DNA of 64,000 nt from DAIOEK01 sp964648485 (GTDB lineage: Bacteria; Chloroflexota; Anaerolineae; Anaerolineales; Anaerolineaceae), in NCBI GenBank assembly GCA_964648485.1, contig CAZYOF010000005.1, positions 129,047 to 193,046 on the forward strand, given 5' to 3'. Position numbers and translations under genes: made by a program. The notes below the pieces were generated by a model. That model did no database searches. It saw nothing but the letters and a program-made list of their open reading frames with translations, and had not been told where the DNA came from. Shown in pieces: positions 8,954 to 18,519 of the stretch (its first letter is position 1; the number at the start of each line of letters is the position of its first letter).

Positions 8954-9988
8954 ATGAGAGAGTTAAGTGACCGACAAAAATTTATCCTTACGCTGGTGAT
9001 TCACGATTTTGTGCAGAATTCTCAGCCAATCGGTTCCCAGTACCTGGTGGATAGATACAGCCTGGATTTGAGTCCAGCAACCGTTCGGAATGAACTGGCT
9101 GCCCTCGATGAAGCTGGCTACCTATCCCAGCCACATACATCTGCGGGACGAATGCCCACTGATGAGGGTTACCGTTATTTTGTCGGCAAGTTGCTGAATA
9201 ATACAGATCTCCCCATCACCACACAAAGGACAATCAGCCATCAGTTTTATCAGAGCCGTCAGGGGTTGGAGCAGTGGATGAAGCTGGCTGCATCTGTATT
9301 AGCGCATCAATCCAAAGCGGCATCAATCATTACTTCTCCGCACCCTGAACATGCCCGGTTGAAGCACCTCGAGCTGATATCCACCAGGGGCAGGCAAGTA
9401 TTAATGGTGATGGTGTTGGTGGGAGGGGAAATCTTACAACAAATGCTTACCCTGGCAGAGCCGGTAGCTCAGGAGCATTTATCTGCCAGCGCAAGCAGAC
9501 TTTCTCAAATTTGTCAGGGTTTGGATTCCGCAGCGATAAAATCTCTGGCAAATCAATATACACCGTTAGAAGAAGATATTCTTAAGCTGATCGTTCAATC
9601 ACTCGAAGGAGTATCTGCTTCAGTTTCCGGTGAGTTGTATATGGATGGGTTAACCAATGTGCTTACTGAGCCAGAGTTTGCCCAATCAGAAGATGCACGA
9701 AAGGCATTAAAGCTGCTCGAGGAACGCACCTTGTTGGATAACCTGATCGAACGAACCGTGTTGAATACCAATGTGGGTGGTGTTCAGGTTCTTATCGGTG
9801 GAGAAGGGAATTGGGAGGAACTTCGCCAATGCTCAGTTGTTCTTGCCCGTTATGGTGTGCCTGGAACCGCTACCGGGACGGTAGGTGTAATCGGTCCAAC
9901 CCGTATGTATTATGGTAGAACAATTTCCACTGTACGGTTTATGGCTGGCTTACTAAGCGAGCTGGTAACCGATACTATGGTTGAATAA
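8954..9988 (+). CDS. hrcA: Heat-inducible transcription repressor HrcA
   Basis: A 344-aa repressor of class I heat-shock genes that binds CIRCE. The N-terminal winged helix (about 1-75) includes LSPATVRNELAALDEAGYL and the family signature QPHTSAGRMPTDEGYRYFV. A GAF-like domain with inserted dimerisation segment fills the rest, ending in the typical GPTRMYYGRTIS. First gene of an operon with grpE, dnaK, dnaJ and prmA. HrcA needs chaperone-assisted folding (GroEL in Bacillus), which links repression to free chaperone; no groE genes lie in this window. The start has only a poor Shine-Dalgarno match, and the CIRCE stem abuts it. Confidence 0.96.
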   Translation: MRELSDRQKFILTLVIHDFVQNSQPIGSQYLVDRYSLDLSPATVRNELAALDEAGYLSQPHTSAGRMPTDEGYRYFVGKLLNNTDLPITTQRTISHQFYQSRQGLEQWMKLAASVLAHQSKAASIITSPHPEHARLKHLELISTRGRQVLMVMVLVGGEILQQMLTLAEPVAQEHLSASASRLSQICQGLDSAAIKSLANQYTPLEEDILKLIVQSLEGVSASVSGELYMDGLTNVLTEPEFAQSEDARKALKLLEERTLLDNLIERTVLNTNVGGVQVLIGGEGNWEELRQCSVVLARYGVPGTATGTVGVIGPTRMYYGRTISTVRFMAGLLSELVTDTMVE

Positions 9989-10038
9989 TCAAATAACAGG
10001 TGACTTGTTTGCCTGAAACCGAAATGCAGGAGAGATGC

Positions 10039-10563
10039 ATGACAGATCGAAAACCGAAAACGCAATCAACAGAAAAAAAGCTGATGGAAATGGAAGAAAA
10101 AATCCAGGATCTGGAGAATCAACTGGCTGAAGGCGCAGCAAAAACCGCTGAGTATTTTGACGGCTGGCAGCGTGAACGGGCTGATTTTCTGAATTATAAG
10201 AAAAGGATCGATCAAAACCAGATCCAATCTCAACAAAATTCTCTTGCCAATATTACCCGTAAATATTTACAGGTAATGGATGATCTGGAGAGAGCATTGA
10301 AAGCAAAACCAACCTCAGGGGAAGGTGCACTCTGGGCTGAAGGCATTGAGCTGATTTATAAGAAAATTCAGGGAATTCTGGAATCAGATGGCGTTAAGGA
10401 AATTGACGCGGATGGGCAGATGTTTGACCCTAATTTTCATGAAGCTTTAACACATGAGGATAGTCCCGCTCATGAGAGCGGTCAAATTATTGAAGTCATT
10501 CAGAAAGGATACCTGATTGGCGACCGTGTCATCCGTCCGTCGCTGGTAAGGGTAGCACGTTAG
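10039..10563 (+). CDS. grpE: Nucleotide exchange factor GrpE
   Basis: A 174-aa co-chaperone that releases ADP from DnaK. ATG 10039 is preferred because CAGGAGAG (10027-10034) is correctly spaced; in-frame starts further upstream lack a site. The N-terminal long coiled coil (about residues 15-75, EKKLMEMEEKIQDLENQL) is followed by the beta domain with the signature NFHEALTHEDSP and GYLIGDRVIRPSLVRVAR at the C-terminus. It lies between hrcA and dnaK, nine bases before dnaK. Confidence 0.95.
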   Translation: MTDRKPKTQSTEKKLMEMEEKIQDLENQLAEGAAKTAEYFDGWQRERADFLNYKKRIDQNQIQSQQNSLANITRKYLQVMDDLERALKAKPTSGEGALWAEGIELIYKKIQGILESDGVKEIDADGQMFDPNFHEALTHEDSPAHESGQIIEVIQKGYLIGDRVIRPSLVRVAR

Positions 10564-10572
10564 GAGAACAAA

Positions 10573-12477
10573 ATGGGAAAAGTCATAGGAATCGATCTTG
10601 GTACTACCAACTCAGTTGTTGCAGTCATGCAGGGCGGTGAGCCGGTTGTAATTCCCAGCGCAGAAGGAGAACGGCTGATACCTTCTGTGGTAGCGGTTAA
10701 TAAAAATCATGAACGGTTGATTGGTCGGGTTGCCCGTAACCAGGCTGTTGTTAACTCTGAAAATACGGTTTTCTCCATAAAACGCTTTATGGGTCGCAAA
10801 TATGAAGATGCCGAAGTACAGCACACTTTAAACCGGATTCCATATCGGGTAGGGAAAGCATCTAATGGAGATGTGCGAGTTACGCTGGATGGCAAAGACT
10901 ACTCTCCGCCGGAAGTATCAGCAATGATCCTGGCAAAAATAAAAGCAGATGCTGAAGCATATCTGGGTGAGACAGTCACCCAGGCAGTCATTACTGTTCC
11001 GGCATATTTTAATGATGCCCAGCGGAATGCCACAAAAGATGCCGGCAAGATCGCTGGTTTGGAAGTGCTTCGTATCATCAACGAGCCAACCGCTTCTTCA
11101 CTGGCATATGGTTTGGATAAGAAAAAGAATGAGACCATCGCAGTGTATGATCTGGGTGGTGGAACCTTTGATATCTCCATCCTTGATGTAGGTGATGGCG
11201 TTTTTCAGGTTCGTTCTACATCGGGCGACACCTTCCTGGGTGGTGATGATTTTGATCAACGGATTTTGGATTATCTGGTAGATGAATTCAAGAAATCTAA
11301 TGGAATTGATCTGAAAAATGATCGCCAGGCACTCCAGCGTTTGAAAGAAGCAGCTGAAAAAGCAAAAATTGAACTTTCATCTACTATGCAGGCAGAGATC
11401 AACCTGCCTTATATTACAGCTGACGCAAGTGGTCCGAAACATCTGGTAGTGACACTCACCCGTGCGAAACTGGAGCAGCTCACAGAAGATCTTGTGCAGA
11501 AAACTCTGGATCCGGTCCGTCGCGCTTTAAAAGACGCTGACTTGAAGGCTGCAGACATAGATGAAGTTGTTCTTGTGGGTGGTATGACCCGTATGCCCCT
11601 GGTTCAGGAAACGGTACGGAAAGAATTCGGTAAAGATCCTCACAAAGGGGTCAATCCTGATGAAGTGGTGGCTGTTGGCGCGGCTATTCAGGCAGGTGTC
11701 CTGGGCGGTGAGGTGAAAGACATTCTCCTTCTCGATGTGACACCATTGACGCTTTCTGTAGAAACCTTTGGAAATGTGGCAACCCCTCTGATTGAACGTA
11801 ACACCACCATTCCCACCCGCAAGAGCCAGGTTTTCTCCACAGCCTCAGATAATCAAACCCAGGTTGAAATCCATGTGCTTCAGGGAGAACGTCCTATGGC
11901 GATGGATAACAAGAGCCTCGGACGCTTTACCCTGGATGGAATTCCGCCCGCTCCACGCGGTGTACCGCAAATCGAAGTTACCTTTGATATAGATGCCAAC
12001 GGCATACTCAAGGTAACCGCGCAAGATAAAGCTACAGGCAGAAGCCAGCACATAACCATCACCGCCTCTTCGGGTCTCTCAGAGTCTGAAATCGAAAAGA
12101 TGAGGCAGGAGGCTGAGGCTCATGCGGAAGATGATCGAAAACGGAAAGAGCTAATTGAAGCCCGAAACCATGCCGACAACTTGATTTACACAACCGAAAA
12201 AACAATTCGTGATCTGGGAGATAAAGTTCCGGCGGATATGAAAACCAAAGCTGAGGATGCCTCTGGAAAACTGAAAGAACTAATGTCTTCTGAAGATGTC
12301 GATGCTATCAAGAAGGCAACCGATGAGCTCGGACAACTTCTGCAAAGCATAGGCTCTGCTGCATACCAACAGGCAGGTCCTGTTCCTGGTACGCCAGAGA
12401 GTGATGCGGGTAGTACCGATGGTCAGCAACCCGGTGGAACGGATGATGTGGTTGATGGAGAATTCAAGAGCGTATAA
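10573..12477 (+). CDS. dnaK: Chaperone protein DnaK (Hsp70)
   Basis: A 634-aa ATP-dependent chaperone. The ATPase domain (1-380) shows GIDLGTTNSVVAV, VITVPAYFNDAQRNATKDA, YDLGGGTFDISILDV and VVLVGGMTRMPLVQ. The linker DVTPLTLSVE precedes the substrate-binding beta domain and helical lid. The C-terminal tail is Gly/Pro-rich and ends DDVVDGEFKSV, like the conserved EEVD-like end of bacterial DnaK. AGGAGA lies upstream of ATG 10573. Works with GrpE and DnaJ encoded on either side. Confidence 0.98.
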   Translation: MGKVIGIDLGTTNSVVAVMQGGEPVVIPSAEGERLIPSVVAVNKNHERLIGRVARNQAVVNSENTVFSIKRFMGRKYEDAEVQHTLNRIPYRVGKASNGDVRVTLDGKDYSPPEVSAMILAKIKADAEAYLGETVTQAVITVPAYFNDAQRNATKDAGKIAGLEVLRIINEPTASSLAYGLDKKKNETIAVYDLGGGTFDISILDVGDGVFQVRSTSGDTFLGGDDFDQRILDYLVDEFKKSNGIDLKNDRQALQRLKEAAEKAKIELSSTMQAEINLPYITADASGPKHLVVTLTRAKLEQLTEDLVQKTLDPVRRALKDADLKAADIDEVVLVGGMTRMPLVQETVRKEFGKDPHKGVNPDEVVAVGAAIQAGVLGGEVKDILLLDVTPLTLSVETFGNVATPLIERNTTIPTRKSQVFSTASDNQTQVEIHVLQGERPMAMDNKSLGRFTLDGIPPAPRGVPQIEVTFDIDANGILKVTAQDKATGRSQHITITASSGLSESEIEKMRQEAEAHAEDDRKRKELIEARNHADNLIYTTEKTIRDLGDKVPADMKTKAEDASGKLKELMSSEDVDAIKKATDELGQLLQSIGSAAYQQAGPVPGTPESDAGSTDGQQPGGTDDVVDGEFKSV

Positions 12478-12510
12478 CGACGATCGTCATTCTTTGTTAC
12501 GCTGTTTTCA

Positions 12511-12546
12511 TGGAGATGCGAAGAGTTTGATTCTTCGCAATCTCCA
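12511..12546 (+). promoter_or_regulatory. Intercistronic stem-loop between dnaK and dnaJ
   Basis: Two 7-bp helices separated by a single bulged A: TGGAGAT (12511-12517) with ATCTCCA (12540-12546), and GCGAAGA (12518-12524) with TCTTCGC (12532-12538); loop of seven. No T run follows, so it is not a standard terminator. It more likely stabilises upstream dnaK mRNA or is a processing site, lowering dnaJ relative to dnaK (inference). Confidence 0.6.
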
Positions 12547-12569
12547 TTCTATGGAATAAGGGCTAATGT

Positions 12570-13688
12570 ATGGCACAACGAGATTTCTATGAAGTTCTTG
12601 GGGTGAGTAAAAACGCCTCGCCTGATGAGTTAAAATCCTCTTTCAGGACACTTGCCCGTAAATATCATCCGGACATCAATAAAGAACCGGATGCAGAGGA
12701 AAAGTTTAAGGAAATTAACGAGGCATATGCTGTGCTTTCAGATCCAGAGAAGAGGGCAGCATATGATCGATATGGATTTGCCGGATTAAATGGCATGGGA
12801 GGCATGCCAGATTTCTCAACAATTGATCTCAGTGATCTATTCAGTGAATTCTTTGGTTTTGGTTCGATGGGCGGTAGCCGCCGTTCTCGGACAGCGCCAC
12901 GAAGAGGGCAAGATCTGGGTCTGAAAATTAAACTGACCTTTGAAGAAGCTGTCTTTGGTGCAGAAAAAGAAATTCAATTTGATCGTGATGAAGTGTGCTC
13001 TACCTGCCGAGGTAATGGAGCTGAACCTGGAACCTCACCCACAAAGTGTGGCACCTGTGGTGGAAAAGGGGAAGTAAGACAGGTCAGACAAACATTTCTA
13101 GGGTCGATGGTCCAAGTGACCACCTGTCCGAATTGTAATGGCAGTGGGGAAGTGATCAGTTCACCCTGTAAAACTTGTCGTGGATCCGGTTTGGATCGCA
13201 AGCATGTTACAAAAACCATTTCTGTTCCAGCTGGTGTGGATAATGGCACCCAAATCCGTCTCGCCGGAGAAGGACAACCCGGGGTATATGGCGGGCCAAA
13301 CGGCAACCTTTTTATTGAAGTTGACGTACAAAAACATAAATTCTTCGAGCGGCATTCGAACGACATCCTGTTAAATCTGAACATCAATATTGCGCAGGCT
13401 GCTCTGGGGGCAGATATCCAGGTCCCGACTGTGGATGGTCCCGCCACATTAAAAATCCCTGCGGGAACGCAACCCGGTAAGGTATTTACCTTGAAAGGGA
13501 GGGGCGTTCCTTACTTGAAATCTTCTGGCCGGGGTGACCAGCGGGTAGTGATTAATGTTGAGGTGCCAAACCGTTTGGATGAGACACAACGAAAATTGAT
13601 GGAAGAATTGGCAAAGACTCTTGGCACTGACGTGAAGCCGGCTGAAAAAAATTTTATGGATGTCTTGAAAGAGGTGTTGGGTGGCTGA
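12570..13688 (+). CDS. dnaJ: Chaperone protein DnaJ
   Basis: A 372-aa type I J-protein that delivers substrates to DnaK and stimulates its ATPase. The J domain (1-70) has the catalytic HPD at 33-35. A short Gly/Met/Phe linker (MGGMPDFSTIDLSDLFSEFF) follows. The zinc domain has four repeats: CSTCRGNG, CGTCGGKG, CPNCNGSG and CKTCRGSG. The C-terminal substrate-binding domains end in LVxVxVP-like RVVINVEVPNRLD. The linker is less glycine-rich than in E. coli DnaJ. The stop overlaps the prmA start. Confidence 0.97.
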   Translation: MAQRDFYEVLGVSKNASPDELKSSFRTLARKYHPDINKEPDAEEKFKEINEAYAVLSDPEKRAAYDRYGFAGLNGMGGMPDFSTIDLSDLFSEFFGFGSMGGSRRSRTAPRRGQDLGLKIKLTFEEAVFGAEKEIQFDRDEVCSTCRGNGAEPGTSPTKCGTCGGKGEVRQVRQTFLGSMVQVTTCPNCNGSGEVISSPCKTCRGSGLDRKHVTKTISVPAGVDNGTQIRLAGEGQPGVYGGPNGNLFIEVDVQKHKFFERHSNDILLNLNINIAQAALGADIQVPTVDGPATLKIPAGTQPGKVFTLKGRGVPYLKSSGRGDQRVVINVEVPNRLDETQRKLMEELAKTLGTDVKPAEKNFMDVLKEVLGG

Positions 13689-14595
13689 GCCTCGATGGTT
13701 GGAAGTCTCTTTTATAGTCAATGGAGAACTTGCCGAAGCACTATCTGAAGTGCTGGGCAGATTTGTAGAAGGCGGTGTGGCAGTTGAGAGTAATGTAAGG
13801 TATAACGATGCCGAAGATGAAGGCACCCCTTACGGGCCAGTACGCATATATGGGTATCTTCCGGTGAATGAAAACCTGGAGGAAAATCGTCGAAAAATGG
13901 AAGAAGCAATCTGGTATCTTGGAAGAATTCAACCTATTCCTGACCCTGTTTATACTCCTATCGAAGATCAGGATTGGATGAATTCCTGGAAGGCGAACTA
14001 CAGACCGATTGAAATTGGTAAGAAAATGATGATCGTACCAGCCTGGATGAATCCCGATACAAAAGGACGGATTCCACTGAGAATCGATCCGAGCATGGCA
14101 TTTGGTACAGGAACGCATCCAACAACCCAGTTATGCCTGGAATTACTTGAGAAATACCAAGAAACTGAGAAAGATGTCCTTGATATTGGTTGTGGGTCCG
14201 GGATTCTATCAATTGCAGCGATAAAATTGGGTGCACGAAAAGCATATGGGGTTGATATCGATCCTCTATCAGTTAAAGCCAGTTATGAAAACGCTGAATT
14301 GAATGGGGTCACTGAAAATGCTTTATTTAAACAAGGTTCAGTAGTTGAGGTTTTGATTGACGATTATATTCCACACCAGGCACCACTGGTACTGGCAAAT
14401 ATCCTGGCGCCTGTGATTATCCGCCTGTTAGATGCCGGATTGCATCAGCTACTCTCACCAGGAGGTACGATCATACTATCCGGCGTTCTGGATCACCAGG
14501 CAGATGATGTAATCAAGGCATGTGAGAGGAAGGATCTGCAGCTTGTGGAGAAAATTCAAAGCCAGGATTGGATCGCTCTGGCGTTAAGAGCTTGA
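13681..14595 (+). CDS. prmA: Ribosomal protein L11 methyltransferase
   Basis: A 304-aa class I SAM-dependent methyltransferase that modifies ribosomal protein L11. The GTG start at 13681 overlaps the end of dnaJ by eight bases, with GAGGTG just upstream, showing translational coupling. Motif I is VLDIGCGSGILSIAA, followed by GVDIDPLSVKASYEN and the substrate-contact motif VLANILAPVI. The N-terminal substrate-recognition domain (about 1-100) and the linker DPSMAFGTGTHPTT are typical of PrmA. Last gene of the heat-shock operon, a common position in Gram-positive-type dnaK operons. Confidence 0.93.
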   Translation: MAEPRWLEVSFIVNGELAEALSEVLGRFVEGGVAVESNVRYNDAEDEGTPYGPVRIYGYLPVNENLEENRRKMEEAIWYLGRIQPIPDPVYTPIEDQDWMNSWKANYRPIEIGKKMMIVPAWMNPDTKGRIPLRIDPSMAFGTGTHPTTQLCLELLEKYQETEKDVLDIGCGSGILSIAAIKLGARKAYGVDIDPLSVKASYENAELNGVTENALFKQGSVVEVLIDDYIPHQAPLVLANILAPVIIRLLDAGLHQLLSPGGTIILSGVLDHQADDVIKACERKDLQLVEKIQSQDWIALALRA

Positions 14596-14685
14596 TTCGG
14601 GTTCAAAAAAGATTTAACAAAAATTTACTAATCCTTAATGGTCTTTTATATAGCGGATATGATTTAATGCTTGCAGGGACCTTCT

Positions 14686-17250
14686 ATGGATTTAAAAACG
14701 ACTGGTAAGAAAATCAGCCTATCATTTCTTATTGGAATCAGTGTATTCTTTGTTGTAATTGTTCCAATAGGAGTAGTGGGTATTTTCACAGGTATTCTTG
14801 CCAGAAATTCCCTTGTTCAACAAGCATATGATTTTTCTTTACAGTTACTTGATAACAAAGCTCATCAACTTATTGAGCAAGATTACCTTGCTAAATCTAG
14901 CCTGGAACGGTTTACAACAGATTACACCATTCAACAGTATGTACTTTCTAAATCCAATGGATTAGCTGTTGCGATTCCAGATGACGAAATTATTTCACTG
15001 CTTAAAACAATTAAGAAAAATCATAATCTGGATAGTCTGGATGTAATCCTCAGGAACAATGTTGTTTTTAGTGCGCGGGAAGAAGATGAACCTGTTGTTA
15101 CCTATTCCCCAGAAACTATCCAAAAATTGAGTAGCCAAGCAATACAGCAAGATAACACACCTTCAAACGTTAGTACGTTGATGCAAAGCGAGTTGGAAAA
15201 CAAATCGCAATTCTATATTGGTTTTATTGACGATCCGAAGAGTAAGGATTATCTGGGATTGATTCTTGTCAGTTATTCCATACGGTTGGCAGATGCGTCA
15301 GACTCCCAAATTATTGAGGTGCCGCATGAATTGGAATACCTGCTTCTCTCAAAAGATGGGGACATACTCAATGAGGATTATCAAGATAACATTCCGGTTC
15401 AAGTGCAGAATGAAATTCTTTCATCTGCAGATCCATATGGTTACGTGACGCAATTTGTTGATGGACAGAATCGGTTGTTTGCTTATCGAAGAATAATGAA
15501 TGATGAATGGGTATTAATCTCAAATTCCCCTTTAAAAAATTATGATCAATACATTTCGAGAATTTCCTGGAATTTCTTTCTGGTATTCATCTTGATAATT
15601 ACCTTCTCACTGCTTGCTGCCTGGCTGGTTGTAGTGTTTATTTTGATGCCGTTCAATCGGGTGATTCATAGCTTTCAGGCAATAAGAAACGGTACATTTG
15701 ACTGGAAAACCCAACTCCCAGGTTCTTTTATCGCCGAGTTGGATTCACTCACCCATTGGTTTAATTCATTTGTGGATACGGAACAGTCTCATCGTCAGAT
15801 GCAAACTGACCTGTCTGACAGCGAACGAAGATATCACAGTCTGTTTGATAATTCGCCAATACCACTCTGGGAAGAGGACTTTTCTGAAGTGCTTAAGGCT
15901 ATCGAAGATCTGCACCTTAATGAGGCAGAATTGGAACCATACTTGGTCCAGAGACCTGATGAGGTTATCAGATTAATCTCAATGTTGAAAATTCTGGATG
16001 TAAACAAAGCAACCCTTCATCAATATAAAGCAGTGGTAAAAGAGCAGATATTAAGTCAATCCTCAGTAATTTTTAAGAACGTCAACATAAACCATGTCCG
16101 GATGGAAATTCTTGAAATGGCTAAACGGACAAAGGTATATGAACTTGAGTTGGAAAATAACTCATTTTCTGGCGATGTGCTGATGATTAGAATGCGCTGG
16201 TCTGTTTTTCCAGGATATGAAGATTCCATGGGGAGGGTGATTGTTTCTACCCTTGATATCACCCGGGAAATGAAAGAGAATCAGCTTAAATCAACCATTA
16301 TGCAAATCGCCCAGGAAGCCAGTCGCGTGGAAACACTGCAAGAGCTTTATCGTTCCATTCACTGGGCACTGGCAAAAATTATGCCGGCTGACAACCTGTT
16401 TATTGCCATTTATGATGAAGAAAAAGGCATGGTTTCATTTCCTTATTTCGTTGATCAATTTGATGAAGCACCGGAACCCAGAGTGTTTTCAAACGGATGG
16501 ACAGAACACGTAATCAGAACTGGTAAACCGGTATTGATTTCTCCTGATTATGTAAGAAGCTTTGAAGATGAAAATGGATTGGATACAGTAGGAACAGAGT
16601 CGATTGATTGGCTTGGCGTGCCATTAATTGTAAAAGACCGTACCATTGGAGCGATAGTTGTTCAAACTTATGAAGAAGGAACCCGTTATACACAGGAACA
16701 TGCAGATTGGTTGATTATTGCTTCCACACAGATTGCTATGGCGATTGACAGAAAACAGACGGAAGAAGCGCTTAAGTACAACAGCACACATGATAAGTTA
16801 ACCGACCTTTATAACCGTGCTTACTTTGAAGCAGAATTGAACCGTCTTTCTGCCGGAAGGCAGAATCCGATTGGTGTAATCATGGTCGATGTGGATGGAT
16901 TGAAAAATACCAATGACACATATGGGCATGCAGCCGGAGATGAATTACTAAGGCGTACGGCGCAGGTATTGCAGAAAGCATTTCGAGTAAATGATATGGT
17001 CGCACGGATTGGTGGTGATGAGTTTGTGATTCTTCTACCGCAGTCGGACCTCTCAATCGTTCAAAAAGCGGTCGAGCGAATCGAAAAAGCACTTTCAGAA
17101 AATAACACAAAACGAAATCGCGCCAAACTATCTTTGTCGATTGGGATTTGTTGCACCGGCGATGGAATCAATATCAATGACGCGATCAAGATCGCCGACC
17201 AGGAAATGTACGCAATCAAGAGCCAGCGAAAACAAAACACTCCGAAATGA
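14686..17250 (+). CDS. Membrane-bound sensor diguanylate cyclase (Cache-HAMP-PAS-GAF-GGDEF)
   Basis: An 854-aa protein predicted to make cyclic di-GMP in response to an extracellular signal. It has a transmembrane helix at about 12-40, an extracytoplasmic Cache-like sensor domain (about 45-285) and a second helix (about 292-325, LVFILIITFSLLAAWLVVVF). A HAMP-like segment, a PAS-like region (about 385-530), a GAF domain (about 545-690) and a C-terminal GGDEF domain follow. The active-site loop is intact (ARIGGDEFVIL), and an RxxD inhibitory site (RVND) lies five residues before it, so product feedback is likely. No EAL domain is present. ATG 14686 was chosen over an upstream TTG at 14671. The gene stands alone and converges on the M48 gene seven bases away. 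Confidence 0.88.
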   Translation: MDLKTTGKKISLSFLIGISVFFVVIVPIGVVGIFTGILARNSLVQQAYDFSLQLLDNKAHQLIEQDYLAKSSLERFTTDYTIQQYVLSKSNGLAVAIPDDEIISLLKTIKKNHNLDSLDVILRNNVVFSAREEDEPVVTYSPETIQKLSSQAIQQDNTPSNVSTLMQSELENKSQFYIGFIDDPKSKDYLGLILVSYSIRLADASDSQIIEVPHELEYLLLSKDGDILNEDYQDNIPVQVQNEILSSADPYGYVTQFVDGQNRLFAYRRIMNDEWVLISNSPLKNYDQYISRISWNFFLVFILIITFSLLAAWLVVVFILMPFNRVIHSFQAIRNGTFDWKTQLPGSFIAELDSLTHWFNSFVDTEQSHRQMQTDLSDSERRYHSLFDNSPIPLWEEDFSEVLKAIEDLHLNEAELEPYLVQRPDEVIRLISMLKILDVNKATLHQYKAVVKEQILSQSSVIFKNVNINHVRMEILEMAKRTKVYELELENNSFSGDVLMIRMRWSVFPGYEDSMGRVIVSTLDITREMKENQLKSTIMQIAQEASRVETLQELYRSIHWALAKIMPADNLFIAIYDEEKGMVSFPYFVDQFDEAPEPRVFSNGWTEHVIRTGKPVLISPDYVRSFEDENGLDTVGTESIDWLGVPLIVKDRTIGAIVVQTYEEGTRYTQEHADWLIIASTQIAMAIDRKQTEEALKYNSTHDKLTDLYNRAYFEAELNRLSAGRQNPIGVIMVDVDGLKNTNDTYGHAAGDELLRRTAQVLQKAFRVNDMVARIGGDEFVILLPQSDLSIVQKAVERIEKALSENNTKRNRAKLSLSIGICCTGDGININDAIKIADQEMYAIKSQRKQNTPK

Positions 17251-17257
17251 CCGCTTC

Positions 17258-18049
17258 TTAACTCATAGAAATCAATCTGGTAAATTCAGCTGTACCGGCA
17301 TATTCTTTGATTTGCGAAATCCGTTTAATGATCATGGGATGACTGGAGACAAGCTCCTCTAGCTGCCCGGAGAGTGAGTCATCCTGCCGGTCTAATAGTC
17401 TTATCCATTGGTTTTTTTCATCATCAGTCAGGTTGATATCTCCACTCACCAGTTTGAGCAAAGCAGATACTGCTTTTTCTGGGTTTCTGCATGCAAGCAT
17501 TCCTGCGCGGTCGGCAGAATACTCACATGCACGGTTCCAGCTTCTAAAGACCATCGCTAGAATGACGGCAGCTCCATAAGGGGCAGGGATACCCGCCAGA
17601 CCGCCAAGGATTGTGTTCAACCAGGTATGACCAAGGCTGATGTGTCCCATTTCGTGACCAAGGACGAACATCAATTCTTCCGCATCCATTAACTGGAACA
17701 TTGGTGAATAAACAACAATCGCTTTGGGTGAATCAACACCAAAGGTATAAGCATTGAGTTGGTTTTCTCTGACAATGAAGACATCCAGGCTGCCGGGTTT
17801 CAATCTGTTCTGACACATACGAATTAACTCACTCAAAGGCTGTGGTTTGGATAGATCCACTCGCTGTGCATTGTAAATTAGCGATTGATGGTGAGATTTA
17901 TTACTTATATAAGCCATTACAAAAAAAGCAAGGATGAATACCCCCGCCAGGCAAAATGTTGCGGCTGAGGTAAGAATAATCACGAGAGCTACAAGTAAGA
18001 TAGTTCCCCAAAATATAGCTGTCTCTGAAGGGTAGCGATAATCTGTCAT
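17258..18049 (-). CDS. M48 family membrane zinc metalloprotease
   Basis: A 263-aa HtpX/Ste24-like protease. Two hydrophobic helices near the N-terminus (about 10-55) anchor it, and the catalytic zinc motif is HEMGHISLGH (HExxH). A third ligand glutamate is expected in the later CEYSADRAG segment, which matches the family motif ExxxD. Such enzymes degrade misfolded membrane proteins or process lipoproteins. It is divergent from the padR gene and may share its operator region. A C-terminal helical region follows the catalytic core. Confidence 0.85.
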   Translation of the reverse strand: MTDYRYPSETAIFWGTILLVALVIILTSAATFCLAGVFILAFFVMAYISNKSHHQSLIYNAQRVDLSKPQPLSELIRMCQNRLKPGSLDVFIVRENQLNAYTFGVDSPKAIVVYSPMFQLMDAEELMFVLGHEMGHISLGHTWLNTILGGLAGIPAPYGAAVILAMVFRSWNRACEYSADRAGMLACRNPEKAVSALLKLVSGDINLTDDEKNQWIRLLDRQDDSLSGQLEELVSSHPMIIKRISQIKEYAGTAEFTRLISMS

Positions 18050-18110
18050 AGCTAGATTTTATATCAAAATCGCTAAAGCCATGCAGGTTATTGCAACTAT
18101 TAATAAAGTA

Positions 18111-18166
18111 GAACGTATTATAAATAGACTATTGTAATACTGTATATAATACAGTATAATACGTTC
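18111..18166. promoter_or_regulatory. Nested palindromic operators between M48 gene and padR
   Basis: The inner operator ATACTGTAT (18137-18145), three bases, ATACAGTAT (18149-18157) is typical of PadR-family sites. An outer 12-bp inverted repeat, GAACGTATTATA (18111-18122) and TATAATACGTTC (18155-18166), encloses it. The plus-strand promoter TTGTAA (18132-18137), 17 bases, TATAAT (18155-18160) has the inner palindrome exactly in its spacer, so PadR binding would block its own transcription. Confidence 0.8.
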
Positions 18167-18176
18167 AGAGGTAAGA

Positions 18177-18503
18177 ATGATTGAAAAAGAAATAATTGAA
18201 AATCAAGTATTGGAACTTCGTCGGGGTGTTACGACCTTTGCCTTATTGCAGATATTATCTGATGAGCAATATGGCTATTCCCTGCAGATGACCCTCTCTG
18301 AAATGGGTTTAGAAGTAGAGCAAGGGACGTTGTATCCTTTATTGCGTCGACTCGAACAGCAGGGTTTATTAGATTCAAACTGGCGTGTAGAAGAAGGCCG
18401 TCCGCGAAGATACTACCGGGTCAACGATTCGGGCAGGGAACTACTGCAAAAGCTGGTGGACGAATGGGCGCGCCTGAATGGAATTATCTCTAAATTTAAA
18501 TAA
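18177..18503 (+). CDS. PadR family transcriptional regulator
   Basis: A 108-aa winged-helix repressor of the short PadR type. The family core is visible as LRRGVTTFALLQILSDEQYGYS, then EQGTLYPLLRRLEQQGLL and GRPRRYYRVNDSGREL. GAGG precedes ATG 18177. It sits directly downstream of a palindromic operator and is followed after 16 bases by a HAAS-domain membrane protein, the standard PadR partner. The ligand is unknown. Confidence 0.93.
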   Translation: MIEKEIIENQVLELRRGVTTFALLQILSDEQYGYSLQMTLSEMGLEVEQGTLYPLLRRLEQQGLLDSNWRVEEGRPRRYYRVNDSGRELLQKLVDEWARLNGIISKFK

Positions 18504-18519
18504 ACGTAAGTGAGGAAGA

